Shown: piece by piece, positions 1 to 10,695 of the stretch
Position numbering within the stretch: position 1 is the first letter of the stretch
Layout of the letters: the number at the start of each line of letters is the position of its first letter
DNA from: Dendrocalamus latiflorus
Taxonomy: Eukaryota > Streptophyta > Magnoliopsida > Poales > Poaceae
Reading direction: 5' to 3'
NCBI GenBank assembly: GCA_017311315.1
Contig: CM029654.1
Location: forward strand, 25,379,879 to 25,443,878
DNA length: 64,000 bases
The notes under the pieces: model-generated
The model's input: only the letters and a program-made list of their open reading frames with translations
What the model was told of the DNA's origin: nothing
The model's database searches: none
Made by a program: the position numbers and the translations under genes

Positions 1-970
1 AGTTGCCTTGGGAGGATACCACAGTCAACATTTCCTACATGAGGACATGTTATTCTATTTCCTGTGAAGTTATAGACATATTACTTGCCAGGTAGTTCAA
101 TATCTTACCAAGCATTATGATACTTCCTGGTGGTTCTTGAAGGATATGGCACCTGAAGACGTGGTAGATGTCCTTGCTCTTAATCAGTTTCGGGTGTGCT
201 CGTTTGTGATCTCGACAAATGGCGGGGAGGCCCCCGACAGGATTGCCTTCTCGTCCTCTCTCCTCCATTGTGGGATTTTACTCGCATACCCAGCGGTACC
301 AAGTCTGTGGGGATTAGTGTTCTGGGCCTGGATTGCCTTGTGTGCGATGCTTTCTTTGTGGAATTCAACAGTCATCTTCATACCCACAAAGATGTCCCAT
401 ATATCCGACAGAGGAAGGATATTTCATGAACGATGTCCCATCCTGGTTCACGCACTTTGTGACAAGTATGCTCTTGAAGTTCTTCCTCGCTAGGAGCGCT
501 TGTCATCGCATGAGGCCCTGGACTTCTTCTCTGATCTTGAAGGACCTTGAGACCTCATCCCAAAGCTACACTTTCTCTTCACGTGTCAAAGACTTCCAGC
601 TTGGTGTGGTGATGGGAACCCGTTGCCTTGCAACTATACCGTAGGTGGTCTGGAATGCGGTCGCTGCTTTCTTGGGATGTAAAGTGACCCCAACTGGACC
701 AACCTCCATGATGGTCATTTGGCTCTCAGTCATTTTCGATATGCCTCAGCCCTTCGCTTAGTTGCTCCTTTGGTCTGATCATCGGACACATTTAGCAAAA
801 TTGAGCCTAAAGACTATGTGGACGCCATCTTGCTTAGTTGCTATTTATGAAGCATTCAAATTGCATTTCAGTATGGGGTATATAAAACACAAACTAAATA
901 TCATAGATGAAATTTTATTGCTCTCAGGTGTCTTGTGTATCACCAGTAAAATTTTCCACTGCCCTTTTCT
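1..970 (-). pseudogene. CACTA (En/Spm) tnpA-like transposase remnant, element 1
   Basis: Read on the minus strand, roughly 760 down to 420 gives broken peptide text such as TTYGIVARQRVPITTPSWKSL split by stops, which resembles the Transposase_24 type protein carried as second gene by plant CACTA elements. The whole block is collinear with 50190-51060, where the same peptide recurs as TTYGILVRK followed by a stop, then VPITIANWKSL. Two independent copies in one window support a transposon origin. In-frame stops in both copies mean neither is functional. The element starts to the left of the window. No TNP2 gene lies where it should on the right (compare 54360-56421), so element 1 is probably an internally rearranged, non-autonomous derivative. 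Chance plus-strand reading frames here are shadows. Confidence 0.6.
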
Positions 971-1137
971 AAAGTAAATACCATTTCTTAATATCCAACA
1001 ATTTCACAGATGGACTGCACAAAAACAATATCTAGCAGCATTCTTAGTATTACTTATCCAAAATTTACCAATTGATTCAAAATCATCACCAATTCATATT
1101 CCTAGTAAATGTGAAATCTCTAACCAAACAAATTTCA

Positions 1138-1380
1138 TCACGTCACATTCAAAAAATAGGTAGGCAATAGATTCTTTTCCTGAACATAATAAACAAGTAT
1201 CATTGCCATTTTTCGCCTTTTGCTCAAGTTGTTGCTAGTAAGCAATTTGTTATGAGATAAAAGCCAAAGAAAGACTTGCACCCTAGGAGGGACATAAAGT
1301 TTCCAAATAGCAGGAATATTCATAACAGAGATACTACCAAAATTGACTACCACATAAATGGATAATAGACTCCATAAGAA
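1138..1380 (-). pseudogene. LINE reverse-transcriptase C-terminal (zf-RVT) fragment, distal part
   Basis: The minus-strand translation contains IWKLYVPPRVQVFLWLLSHN and then KLLTSNNLSKRRK, the conserved start of the zf-RVT zinc-binding region found at the end of plant non-LTR retrotransposon polymerases. The following Cys/His part is frameshifted or lost. The upstream half of the same protein continues at 2360-2668 after removal of the hAT element at 1381-2352, so the two pieces were one coding segment before that insertion. No complete RT or endonuclease domain is present. It is a dead fragment embedded in CACTA element 1. Confidence 0.7.
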
Positions 1381-2352
1381 TAGGGTTGGCAACAAAGCTC
1401 GAAGCATGCGAGCTGCTCAAACTCGGCTAGTTATGACTTATGAGCTCGGCTCGAGCTCAGCTCATGAAATTAATGAGCCGAGTTGAGTAGCCTACCCAGC
1501 TCGGTAGCTTAACAATCCTAGATTGAGCTAACTCACGAGCCGCTCATTAGCTCGTTAAGACTCGATAAGTAAATACTCATGGGCTCGGTAACTAAATACT
1601 CATGGACTAAATGAAAATTATAGCAAAATAGAAATTTGGACTTCATAAATGTTCTTTTTGTAAGACTTAAACATGACACTAAACTAACATTTTTTTTCAA
1701 GGATGCCATTGAACTAACTTAAAAGATAAAATCAAACTCATGAGCATGTTGGAACATACTAACCTCAAAAGTTGTGAGCACATTACAATTTTCTCCTGAA
1801 CATACTAAGTTAAGACATTTGACTGTAAATATAGAAGTCCAAAGCAAACACAAATGGTGTAGATGACAACACGGCCACACTTCATTACATGACAGTATGA
1901 CATAAGGATCTGATTCCACTGGCTAAGAACAGTTGCTTTCAAGAGAAGGGATCAGCTCCCCTTCAAGTTTAGAATAGCATCTTTAGGTAGAGGGGTTCTA
2001 GTGTCATTCAGTCCCTCACACAATCTCCTTTCCCCCCAATCAATTGATAAAAATATATACGTTGAAGATGTGTTACAATTACAATGCTCAATGCTTTCCC
2101 CCAAATCAAGTCTCCTTTGTACTTTATATTAGCAGTTAGAGTTGTCAGTGGTTGAGTTTACTAAACCTTCTCTAGTGTCTGTACATCTTGGCTCACGTGG
2201 CTCATGAGCTGCTCATGAGCAACTCGAGCTTTTTGTCAAGTCAAGCTGAGCTGGGTTTTCAGCTCATTTGCTTAATAGGCCAAGCCGAGATGAGCTACTT
2301 TTTTGGGTGAGCTTGCACAAGCCGAGCCAAGCTGGCTTGATAGCCAGCCCTA
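1381..2352. mobile_element. hAT-type non-autonomous transposon (972 bp) with 8-bp target duplication
   Basis: The left end reads TAGGGTTGGCAACAAAGCTC and the reverse complement of the right end reads TAGGGCTGGCTATCAAGCC, giving imperfect terminal inverted repeats. Directly outside are CATAAGAA (1373-1380) and CACAAGAA (2353-2360), an 8-bp duplication with one mismatch, as expected for hAT transposition. Subterminal DNA on both sides is crowded with GAGCTCG, CTCATGAG and GCTCGGCTCG motifs in both orientations, a usual hAT subterminal pattern in grasses. No transposase is encoded; short open frames inside are not convincing. It interrupts the LINE fragment, whose coding sense resumes on the other side. 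Confidence 0.85.
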
Positions 2353-2359
2353 CACAAGA

Positions 2360-2668
2360 ATTACATTTCTAAACTGTAGCATCTTCTTCCTCATTGAAAA
2401 TAGTAGAGTCAACAATATTCAATATTTCTAACCACATATTAATTATTCTTTCATCAACACATCTTCTAAAAGTGAATTTGAGGCTAGTACCATCCCAAAC
2501 ATCAGAGTTCACATCTTTTTTTCCATTAAATAGGGTGTAAACTTCCCAATATTGGATAGGTAGACTTGAATTCCCAAACCAATGATATTTCCAAAATCTA
2601 ATTTTATTCCCCTTACCAATTCTCCATTGACAACCCATTTTAGCTGCTTTAGCAACCCAAAGTTGAGG
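2360..2668 (-). pseudogene. LINE reverse-transcriptase C-terminal fragment, proximal part
   Basis: The minus-strand translation runs KAAKMGCQWRIGKGNKIRFW, then KYHWFGNSSLPIQYWEVY and VWDGTSLKFTFRRCVDERI, the region just before zf-RVT in grass non-LTR elements. It ends at the hAT insertion and continues in 1138-1380. The sequence right of 2668 no longer matches this protein. No promoter or start is visible; this is a truncated, non-functional remnant. Confidence 0.7.
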
Positions 2669-2989
2669 AGTAGTCACGTGACGGTGACAGGGACAAGATC
2701 CAAACAAAGGCAAACAGATCTTGAATGTATACAGTAAGCTACGTAAATTACGTGAAAGATTACACAGATTATCAGATAGTCGAGAAGGAGCCGTGTGATG
2801 GTGATGGGGAGCTAGGGAGCAGCCATGCGACGGCGACGAGGAGCCGGGAGGAGGAGTTGTGTGATAGGGAACCACAGGGAGACGGCATCGAGGCGATGCT
2901 TGATGGGGAACCAGAGGAGGCGGCGGCGTGCAATGAGGAGTAGAGCAATGAGGGGATGAACCAAAGTGTGCGCAAAGTGAGTTAGATTT
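2669..2989. other. CACTA element 1 interior, GC-rich, no gene called
   Basis: This stretch includes a GC-rich segment (about 2790-2945) with GAGGAG and GGCGAC runs. Both strands have short open frames of biased composition. No protein family is recognisable. It lies between the LINE fragment and the subterminal repeats, so it is best read as non-coding transposon DNA. Confidence 0.4.
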
Positions 2990-3415
2990 TTGTCCTAAGT
3001 GTCTGTATATATAGAAGATTATCACAGATAATTTTAAAAATATCCATATATGATAAGTCACAACACAACCAATTTTTTTTAAAAAACCATCAGTGATATC
3101 CTACATATCATAGATAGCTAATACATAAAACCATCTATGATGTATCACTGATGACTTTTCACAATAACCATTTATGGTACGTCCATACATTACAGATAGT
3201 TTTTATTATGAACCGTCTATGATGTATCACATATGGTTTGTGTAAAAAACCATCTGTGATAAGTAGGTCATTACTGACAGTTTTTACCATCGGTTGTAAT
3301 ATGGATAATTATGCTAGTAAAACCGTTTGAGATAACTATAGTGCACCTTAACACTGACAAATTCTGTAGAACCGTCTGTGATGAGGCATCCAATATAATC
3401 TTCTTTATAGTAGTG
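2990..3415. mobile_element. CACTA element 1 terminus with subterminal repeats
   Basis: The segment carries many degenerate copies, in both orientations, of a motif close to ATCACAGACGGTTT, for example near 3120, 3200, 3250 and 3370. It ends at 3408-3415 in TAGTAGTG, the inverse of CACTACTA. Read inward from the end: CACTACTATAAAGAAG, then a few dozen bases, then the first CATCACAGACGGTT. The end at 14902 and the degraded end near 47409 follow the same plan, so they belong to one family. The flanking 3-bp target duplication cannot be tested because the other end is outside the window. Confidence 0.8.
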
Positions 3416-4849
3416 ATAGCAAAGCCTAGCCAAACTAGCACAAGATTATGAATAAAGTCAATTTGAGAACATGTAAAGATGATCAAAATCCTAGTTTAGC
3501 CAAAGGTATCCAATTATGAGACGAACCATGTCAATAAGCTAAATGGAATCAAGAAGCTATAATTGAATAATTTTAGAGTTGCTACAAGTTCAATATTGAG
3601 TCATTTTGTTCAAGCACTAGGATTTGAGCACAATCAACACATTTAACACTTCTGAAAACAAAATTTGGCCATTGCTGCTATTTTTCTCAATTATATGTTT
3701 TCTTCATATTTAATGAGGCATGTGCTAGATCTCATGTCTTTGTCGACCATTCTATGTGATAAGCTTAAAAGTAAGGTCTTGGTCATATAAAACTCCTCTA
3801 AGTTCATGCCTAGTCAATGGTGAGCCGTCTCATGAGAAAGTATTGGTGAGATCAAATTTTCACACATAAAAGGGATTTTTTTATTTTAGTGTCTAGTTCA
3901 GGAACAATGAGCTACTCCTGAGTCCGTAAGCAATATCCAACCATAGCCACAAAAGCCTAGGAGAAGTAAATTCATGCTTCAACAAAGAACTAGTATCGTT
4001 CAATCTAAAGCTCAATTTAGATTCTAGATTCAAAAGAGCATATTTGACATGGTACAAATTATAAAAGGATAACTAAAATAAAACTAGTCATGAGATCAAA
4101 CATTGTGACCATTGAAATCCACCTACCAATCTACCGTGCAGGATTCACACTGAAGCTAAGCAAATTAGTGGGCCAGGTCCATCCCATAACTAGACTTGTG
4201 GTTGCACGATTTGTGTGTAGAAAAGAAAAGCACAATAATTCAGTCCTTAAACAACTCAGGCGAGACTAACTACAAACCCAGAGCTCATGCAATTCCTGCA
4301 CATCTACTCAAGAAAGGACACGTGCAATCCTTACATGGCCCATCAAAAAATGACATGTGCAATCCCTACATGATCAATCTAATATGTGCAATCTCTGCAC
4401 CGGTCTCCAACCAACCACTCACCCGAGTCTCCACCATTTTAGTAAACATTTTTCTGATTCTAGTGTTAACCCATGTTACCATTCATTATCACATCTTCAA
4501 ATTAGTTGTCATTTTTTGTGTGTTGTACTTCATTTCACCATTAGTACATTTCTAACAACAACCATGATCTACTATAGTATGACCAATGACAGAGTGATTA
4601 TTATTGTATGTATCCTACAGCAACATGACAAGGGAATATCAATAATTAAGGAAGGCGAATACTAGGTATCAAGTGCATGGTTTAACTAGGTAATCAACCT
4701 TTAACATAACATTTTGCAAGTATTCATAATAAGCATGCATGTGTCTTTGAGAGCAAAATATTTGTATTTCAAAATTAGGCCCAATATGATCAATTATAAG
4801 GACTTGCCTTGATCAAATGTGACTAGGGTGAGATCTTGTTCATTAGTGA
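3416..4849. other. Intergenic AT-rich DNA, nothing recognised
   Basis: No credible coding region, terminal repeat or RNA gene is seen here. A short local repeat of text like CATGTGCAATCC(C)TACATG occurs near 4318-4390. The longest open frames (about 100 codons near 4196-4665) overlap in different frames and match no family I know. Confidence 0.4.
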
Positions 4850-6010
4850 TAAGAGTGTCTGAAGTGTCAAAGTCTATGCACACGAATTTAACTATATTCA
4901 ACCCAACATTCAAATAAAATTCAAATGAACTCCAAAAATTATGATTTTAGTTCTAATGGAAAGGTTTTGAATTTAGATAAATTTAGAATAAAAATCACTA
5001 TATTTGGTTTTAAATTAAATAAGATATGGCCATCCAAAGTTTAAACCAAAAGAAAATTCTAGAAACTAAAAAATCTCTGACAGGTGGGGTCAACTGGAAT
5101 TTATTTTCCTTTTTGAATTATTTTCTTAAGAAAAATCTTTGGTGGCTGACAGGTGGGGTCCAAAGGGTTTTAGTTTCTTTTATGATTAATTTCATTTGGA
5201 AATTTCAGAGAGGGTGACAGGTGGGGTCATGGTTCATAGGGACTTGGTTCATGTGGCTGTATCCAGAGAGTGGGTCCCACACGCCAGTGACTGTAGTCTA
5301 TGGGCTTAGTTTATGTGATGGGTTAAATGGTGTGGGGTCCATATGTTAGTGAGTTATGGGTTTAATCCTAAGTTAATCAGGATTCTTAACCATGCAAGGC
5401 CCACATGTCATATTAATGTTAATCATCTACTAAACAGTTAATTTAGTCACTAGGTTAACTAACGTTTTGATGAGTGGGGCCCACTAGTCAGTGAGATTAC
5501 ACAGGGCAACAGCGGGGCTTACAGTGGAGCTCCTTGGTGAGCTCACCGACTACGATGGAGGGGTCGACATGCTCGGCTAAGGGCCAAAATGGAATGCCTG
5601 GAACGAGAGCTAGCTTTGGGTGGTGATGATGTTCAGTGAGGGGTGCCATAGTAGCAGCTAACCGGCGGTGATGGCGGTGCTAGGCCGTGGTGCGACGGCA
5701 AAGGCACAGTGTATGGACCCACAGCATTGAATACCCATAATCCTCATATGTTTACCGTATTAGTTCCATGACTAGTGGTTAGTACACACATTCACAATAT
5801 TGAAATCACATCCATACACATTGCATTCATACAACTTACAATAGGTCATACATGCATGGCGTATATCAAGTTTACAACAAAAAGCCTGACTAGCCAAATA
5901 AATATAAGTAGCAATAGAGTGCAACTGAAGACATAATAATTAAACCAAAAGCATCTAGCAGTGTGCATTCCATACCCCACAAGCAATTAACAAGGATTAG
6001 GCCCTAGAAT
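4850..6010 (-). mobile_element. Gypsy-like LTR debris, minus orientation (two fragments)
   Basis: 4900-4990 matches in reverse the ATTCGAATTTATTTGAATTT-type block near 21985. 5080-5230 has three copies of CTGACAGGTGGGGTC-type text, a frequent constituent of rice LTRs. 5728-5900 (AATCCTCATATG then TAGTTCCATGACTAGTGG) matches in reverse the end of the plus-oriented LTR at 44900-44985 and also the block at 37950-38020. The internal order is not that of one intact LTR, so two truncated pieces are probably joined. No coding sequence is seen. Confidence 0.5.
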
Positions 6011-6415
6011 TGTTGGGATACGGATAGACTACACTAGTGTAAATTAAAAATTTCTACTGTGTAAACCAGGAAGCCTGCAAGTAAGAGATCATGGATTGTT
6101 ACTACTAGACGTGCAGTGCAGCGGAAGTAGACTTGAAGTAGTTGATTCAACGAAGAGCGCATCGGTGTAGTGGTAGTAGTCAATTGTCTTCTGGCCAACC
6201 ATCTCCTTCTTGTGATTGTCCTGATTAGCGTCACAGTCGTAGCAGCGTCTCTACCGAAGTCGACACATCTAGGGATGGAACACCCCGCATCAGCGTGCTA
6301 GCACTAGTATACACGGCAGGGTTTATGAGAGGTGGCGGCTAGAGTCTCAACGGGTGTGTTTTGGGATACCTCCCTTAGCCCCTATGCCTCTCCATATATA
6401 GCCTCCAATTAGATC
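6011..6415 (-). mobile_element. Copia A left LTR, first part (3' LTR of a minus-strand element)
   Basis: Begins TGTTGGGATACGG. From about 6065 it matches base by base, with substitutions, the copia B LTR at about 23795-24150 (shared text GAGCGCATCGGTGTAGTGG and CAACGGGTGTGTTT). It stops abruptly at 6415 where a different LTR element begins and resumes at 12864. Copia B shows the uninterrupted sequence, CCTCCAATCATATCCTTATT, which gives the insertion point. Confidence 0.8.
6411..6415. repeat. Target-site duplication, left copy (AGATC)
   Basis: AGATC precedes the 5' LTR and GGATC (12859-12863) follows the 3' LTR. Four of five bases agree. A 5-bp duplication is the norm for LTR retrotransposons. 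Confidence 0.7.
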
Positions 6416-6710
6416 TGTTGTGGGGGTGGCCCAACCCCCCGTGACTGGGCCGTGCGACTAGCCCAACATGTAATAGGCCCAATAGTGTAGAGGAATATAC
6501 CAGTGTAAATATACCAATGTACCCTCACCCTTTGTAAGTACTAAGGGGTAGAATAGGGATTTCCCATTCTACCCCATTCATATATATAAACCCCCAGGAG
6601 GGGCAAAGGAGGGACATCCTTTCATTCTGACCGGCTCTCCCACAGAGCTAGCTCTCCTCCTTCCTCTTCTACTAGTCCCCTCCTCTACTGTTTGGCCTGT
6701 AGCCACAACA
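6416..6710 (+). repeat. 5' LTR of the repeat-filled retroelement (295 bp)
   Basis: TG...CA ends. Compared by eye with 12566-12858 it differs by about five substitutions and two single-base indels (for example GACTGGGCC versus GACTGGACC, and CCTGTAG versus CCTATAG), so insertion is fairly recent. A TATATATAAACC segment near 6585 is a likely core promoter. Confidence 0.9.
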
Positions 6711-6712
6711 GA

Positions 6713-6730
6713 TGGCGCCGTCCGTGGGGA
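6713..6730 (+). promoter_or_regulatory. Primer-binding site
   Basis: TGGCGCCGTCCGTGGGGA begins two bases after the 5' LTR. The first ten bases, TGGCGCCGTC, resemble primer sites complementary to a plant tRNA 3' end (compare the tRNA-Asp type, TGGCGCCGTT). The exact tRNA cannot be fixed by eye. Confidence 0.7.
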
Positions 6731-7520
6731 CGACTAGAAGATACGTATGGAAGCGATTTCTACAGTGCTCAACGGAAGCCCTGGGATCATGCTGCTCACT
6801 CCATGGATGGCAAGCTTCCACAGATAAGTAGTTTTCTTGTCAAAAAAAAACTATAGAAGCATACGGACTTTACCTGTGTACTTTGCCGTTAGATCTAGTT
6901 GTAGGAGCCCTGTCTGTATGTTTCGCTCTGTTGCAGATCTAGTATTAAATAGATCTAATCGAATCCTCCTTTTTTATATCGCCGCTATCTCCGCGTCGCC
7001 ACCGTCTTGCCTGCGAGTGGTCGTGCAGGGGGCGGGGATGTTTTGGACCGCAGAGACGGCTAGCTTCGCACTGTCGGAGTTTGCGCTGCAGCTCTGGCCC
7101 TTCGGCCTCCGCGCCCTCGGCGTCTAAGCACGGGACTCCATCCAGGCGCGAAGTCTACCGCCCGAAGTCTCCGGCTCGAGGAGCGCCGGCCAATGGCAGC
7201 GGTTGCCGGCAGTGGCGGCTGGCGGCGTACGTAGCTGGCTGGCAGATTCGTGCATGCGGACGGCGCGGTGACCACGGCGCAGTGGGGCAGCGACGGCGGC
7301 CAGCCGGTGGTGACGGAGGCAGCCGGCCCAGTGGTGGCGGCGCTCACACGCATGCGTCTACGCCCGCGCACGCATGCTGCCATGGCGCGGCCACGTCCCA
7401 AGGAGCAGCCTTCACTATGATTGGTCTCGGTCCCGCGTCGCCTCCGCGTGCTCGGCTCCATGCAGGACCTCGCCTCAGCGATGAAGCTCTCGGACCTCGC
7501 CTCCGCGTGCCCGGCTGACT
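6731..7520 (+). other. Leader of the repeat-filled retroelement, no gag found
   Basis: Moderately unique, increasingly GC-rich sequence between the primer site and the first array. Open frames of up to about 190 codons on both strands are rich in Arg, Ala, Gly and Ser, overlap one another and show no zinc knuckle or gag motif. They are best explained by base composition. Confidence 0.5.
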
Positions 7521-8190
7521 TTGTTAATCGAGGCGGAGGCTGCGGATGCCGCTGCAGGAGATGCACAGGTGCGACGCATGGAAGGAGGAGCCACGAGGTG
7601 GACGACGAGCGACGCAAGTGGAGCAACAGCCTTCGCCACGACCGGCCTCGACAGATCTCGGCCCCACGTCGCCTCCGCGCACTCGGCTACCTCGCCTCCG
7701 CGACGAAGCTCTCGGACCTCACCTTTGCGTGCCCGGCTGACTTTGTTAATCGAGGCAGAGGCTGCGGATGCCGCTGCAGGAGATGCACAGGTGCGACGCA
7801 TGGAAGGAGGAGCCACGAGGTGGACGATGAGCGACGCAAGCGGAGCAACAGCCTTCGCCACGACCGGCCTCGATAAATCTCGGCCCCACGTCGCCTCCGC
7901 GCACTCGGCTACCTCGCCTCCGCGACGAAGCTCTCGGACCTCACCTCTGCGTGCCCGGCTGACTTTGTTAATCGAGGCGGAGGCTGCGGATGCCGCTGCC
8001 GGAGATGCACAGGTGCGACGCATGGAAGGAGGAGCCACGAGGTGGACGACGAGCGACGCAAGCGGAGCAACAGCCTTCGCCACGACCAGCCTAAACAGAT
8101 CTCGGCCCCACGTCGCCTCTGCGCACTCGGCTACCTCGCCTCCGCGACGGAGCTCTAGGACCTCGCCTCCGCGCACTCGGCCACCTCGCC
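7521..8190 (+). repeat. Tandem array 1: 222-bp unit, three copies
   Basis: The anchor TTGTTAATCGAGG occurs at 7521, 7743 and 7965, exactly 222 bp apart each time. Each unit then carries GGAGATGCACAGGTGCGACG and CTCGGCTACCTCGCCTCCGC. The copies differ by scattered substitutions. Because 222 is 74 codons, a stop-free frame in one unit stays open through all three, which produces long artificial reading frames. Confidence 0.9.
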
Positions 8191-8223
8191 TCCACGATGA
8201 AGCTCTGGTACCCTGCCTCCGCT

Positions 8224-8640
8224 GTCGAAGTTCGCCTTCGGCCTCCGCTCGTCCCCGCGCTGTCGAAGTTGGCCTCCGGCCTCCGCTCGTCCCCGCGCTG
8301 TCGAAGTTGGCCTCCGGCCTCCGCTCGTCTCCGCGCTGTCGAAGTTGGCCTCCGGCCTCCGCTCGTCTCCGCGTTGTCGAAGTTGGCCTCCGGCCTCCGC
8401 TCGTCACCGCGCTGTCGAAGTTGGCCTCCGGCCTCCGCTCGTCCCCACGCTGTCGAAGTTGGCCTCCGGCCTCCGCTCGTCCCCGCGCTGTCGAAGTTGG
8501 CCTCCGGCCTCCGCTCGTCTCCGCGCTGTCGAAGTTGGCCTTCGGCCTCCGCTCGTCTCCGCGCTGTCGAAGTTGGACTCCGGCCCCTGCTCGTCTCCGC
8601 GATGTCGAAGTGGGGCTGCGGCCTCCGCTCGCTTCGGCGA
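8224..8640 (+). repeat. Tandem array 2: 38-bp unit, about 11 copies
   Basis: GTCGAAG recurs at 8224, 8262, 8300, 8338 and onward every 38 bp to 8604. The body of the unit is TTGGCCTCCGGCCTCCGCTC plus GTCCCCGCGCT. Variation is mostly C/T at a few positions. Since 38 is not a multiple of three, all three frames are sampled equally, and several stay open on both strands. Confidence 0.9.
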
Positions 8641-9459
8641 CGACGCAAAGCTCCTGCAAGACCAAACTTCGGCACGGTGCAAGTCCATGATACGAGCTTC
8701 CATAGGCGTCGGTCGGCCACGGCTCGGGACAGCAGTGACGAGGACTCCATCTCTCAGGGGCCATCGGCTCATATGCATGCATTCTACGTGAAGCCTTAAT
8801 GCATGCAGGCACTCCATGTGAAGCTCTCAACGCACGCGTGCGTTCTACATGAAGCCCCCACACAGGTATACGGCGGCTCCGTGCGACTACGGCCTCCGTC
8901 GGGTATGGAGCAGTCAGCCAGTCACCTCCGCGCTGCTGAAAGTGGTTTCCGGGCCTTCGCACGTCTTCGGCGAGGTCTCCTCGGCGAGACTTCGCCGGTT
9001 GCCATGCGTGCACTATGCTTCGGGCCTTCGCACGTCAGCGACTGGCTATGTTGCGAACGCTGCATGCATGCAGGGCCATGCACGTGCGTCACCAGAAATT
9101 AGGAGGGCGTAGCGATGTCCACCTTTCTGGTGTTGGTCGTAAGCGCCGCATCTCACGACAGGGCCTTCGCTAGCGTCGACCAGCCGTCCTACCTGGTACG
9201 TATTGCATATGGGTACCTGCAAGGCTATACTAAATTCCCGCCGCAGTTCTTGCGTGCATGGCTTTAGGGAAATGGTTATGCAGCATATCATTCATTGCGG
9301 CTACGGTTCCATTCTAAGAGCATATGATTTGGCCGTGTCTGCTTTCCCGATGCTGCATTCTGAGGTGTTTTGTTGTCGCTAGTCTTCGGCCATTTCTTTG
9401 ATTGCTCTGTTTTGGTCCTCGTTTTTGATTTAAATCGCACGATTGCCTCGAGCATCGGC
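8641..9459 (+). other. Spacer between arrays 2 and 3, no gene called
   Basis: Mixed-composition DNA with repeated TGCATGCA motifs (around 8773, 8801 and 9062) and several CTTCGGCGA/GCCTTCGCACGTC phrases. No recognisable protein. It separates the short-unit GC array from the TATA-containing array. Confidence 0.4.
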
Positions 9460-10005
9460 GTAGTCTACGGACTATAAATAAGACGTAGCGTTGTGGTCCG
9501 CCTCCGCACGCACTCTACGGAGTATAAATAAGACGTAGCGTCGAGGTCCGCCTTCGCACGCACCTTCATCACCCGCAACGCGCGGAGGCTTGCCTCCGCG
9601 CGCAGTCTACAGACTCTAAATAAGACGTAGCGCGAGGTCCGCCTCCGCACGCACTCTACGGAGTATAAATAAGGCGCGGATGTTGTCCCTGCACACTCTA
9701 CGGAGTATAAACAAGACGCGGGTGCCGCACACGCATGAACATTGTCCTTACGCGTACTCTCCAGAGTATAAATAAGACCTGGATGTTGATCCCACGCACT
9801 CTACGGAGTATAAATAAGACGCGAATGTTGTCCCTGCGCACTCTACAGAGTATAAACAAGACGTGGATGCCGCGCACGCATGGACATTGTCCTTACGCGT
9901 ACTCTCCGGAGTATAAATAAGACGTGGATGTTGATCCCACGCACTCCACGGAGTATAAATAAGACGTGGATGTTGATCCCACGCACTCTACGGAGTATAA
10001 AAAAC
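9460..10005 (+). repeat. Tandem array 3: 40-60-bp unit containing TATAAATAAGACG
   Basis: The phrase CTACGGAGTATAAATAAGACG, or a close variant, is repeated about eleven times (near 9470, 9521, 9614, 9662, 9707, 9765, 9809, 9850, 9911, 9954 and 9995). Spacing is irregular, about 41-58 bp with one larger gap. Each copy contains a TATAAATA or TATAAACA string of TATA-box type. The link between copies alternates between GTTGATCCCACGCACTC and GCCGCGCACGCATG types. Confidence 0.85.
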
Positions 10006-10103
10006 TGCACGATGGCCAAGACACCAGGGAGTGCATCGCTTTAGCAACGCACCACCAGGATATCGCGCCCTCGCGCGCGTTGCACCAGGGAGTGCGTCGC
10101 GAG

Positions 10104-10695
10104 TTTTTGAAGGTAAGGAAACGGCGGCTCCGCCTCCCTGCCTCCGCGCGCGTATCGCCCTCGGCCTACGCCGTAAGCGCCCACTCTCCGCAAGCACTGT
10201 TTTTGAAGGTAGGAGAACGGCGGCTCCGCCTCCCTGCCTCCGCGCGCGTATCGCCCTCGGCCTACGCCACAAGCGCCCGCTCTCCGCGGGCACTATTTTT
10301 GAAGGTAGGGGAACAGCGGGCTCCACCTCCCTGCCTCCGTGCGCGTATCGCCCTCGGCCTACGCCACAAGCGCCCGCTCTCCGCAGGCACTGTTTTTGAA
10401 GGTAAGAGAACAGTGGCTCCGCCTCCCTGCCTTCGCGCGCGTATCGCCTTCGGCCTACGCCGCAAGCGCCCGCTCTCCGCGAGCACTATTTTTGAAGGTA
10501 GGGGAACGGCGGTGTCGCCTCCCTGCCTCCGCGCGCGTATCGCCTTCGGCCTACGCCGCAAGCGCCCGCTCTCTGCGAGCACTGTTTTTGAAGGTAAGGG
10601 AACGGCGGCTCCGCCTCCCTGCCTCTGCGCGCGTATCGCCCTCGGCCTACGCCGTAAGCGCCTGCTCTCCGCGGGCATTGTTTTTGAAGGTAGGG
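10104..10695 (+). repeat. Tandem array 4: 96-bp unit, six copies
   Basis: TTTTTGAAGGTA recurs at 10104, 10200, 10296, 10393, 10489, 10585 and 10681, a period of 96 (once 97). Each unit includes CGGCTCCGCCTCCCTGCC, CGCGCGTATCGCCCTCGGCC and CAAGCGCCCGCTCTCCGC. The 96-bp period keeps frames open, and the single 97-bp unit shifts them once. Confidence 0.9.

Noticed and set aside
7475..9013. 512-codon minus-strand frame and 389-codon plus-strand frame
   Set aside because: Both run over the 222-bp and 38-bp arrays on opposite strands; no domain and no plausible codon bias.
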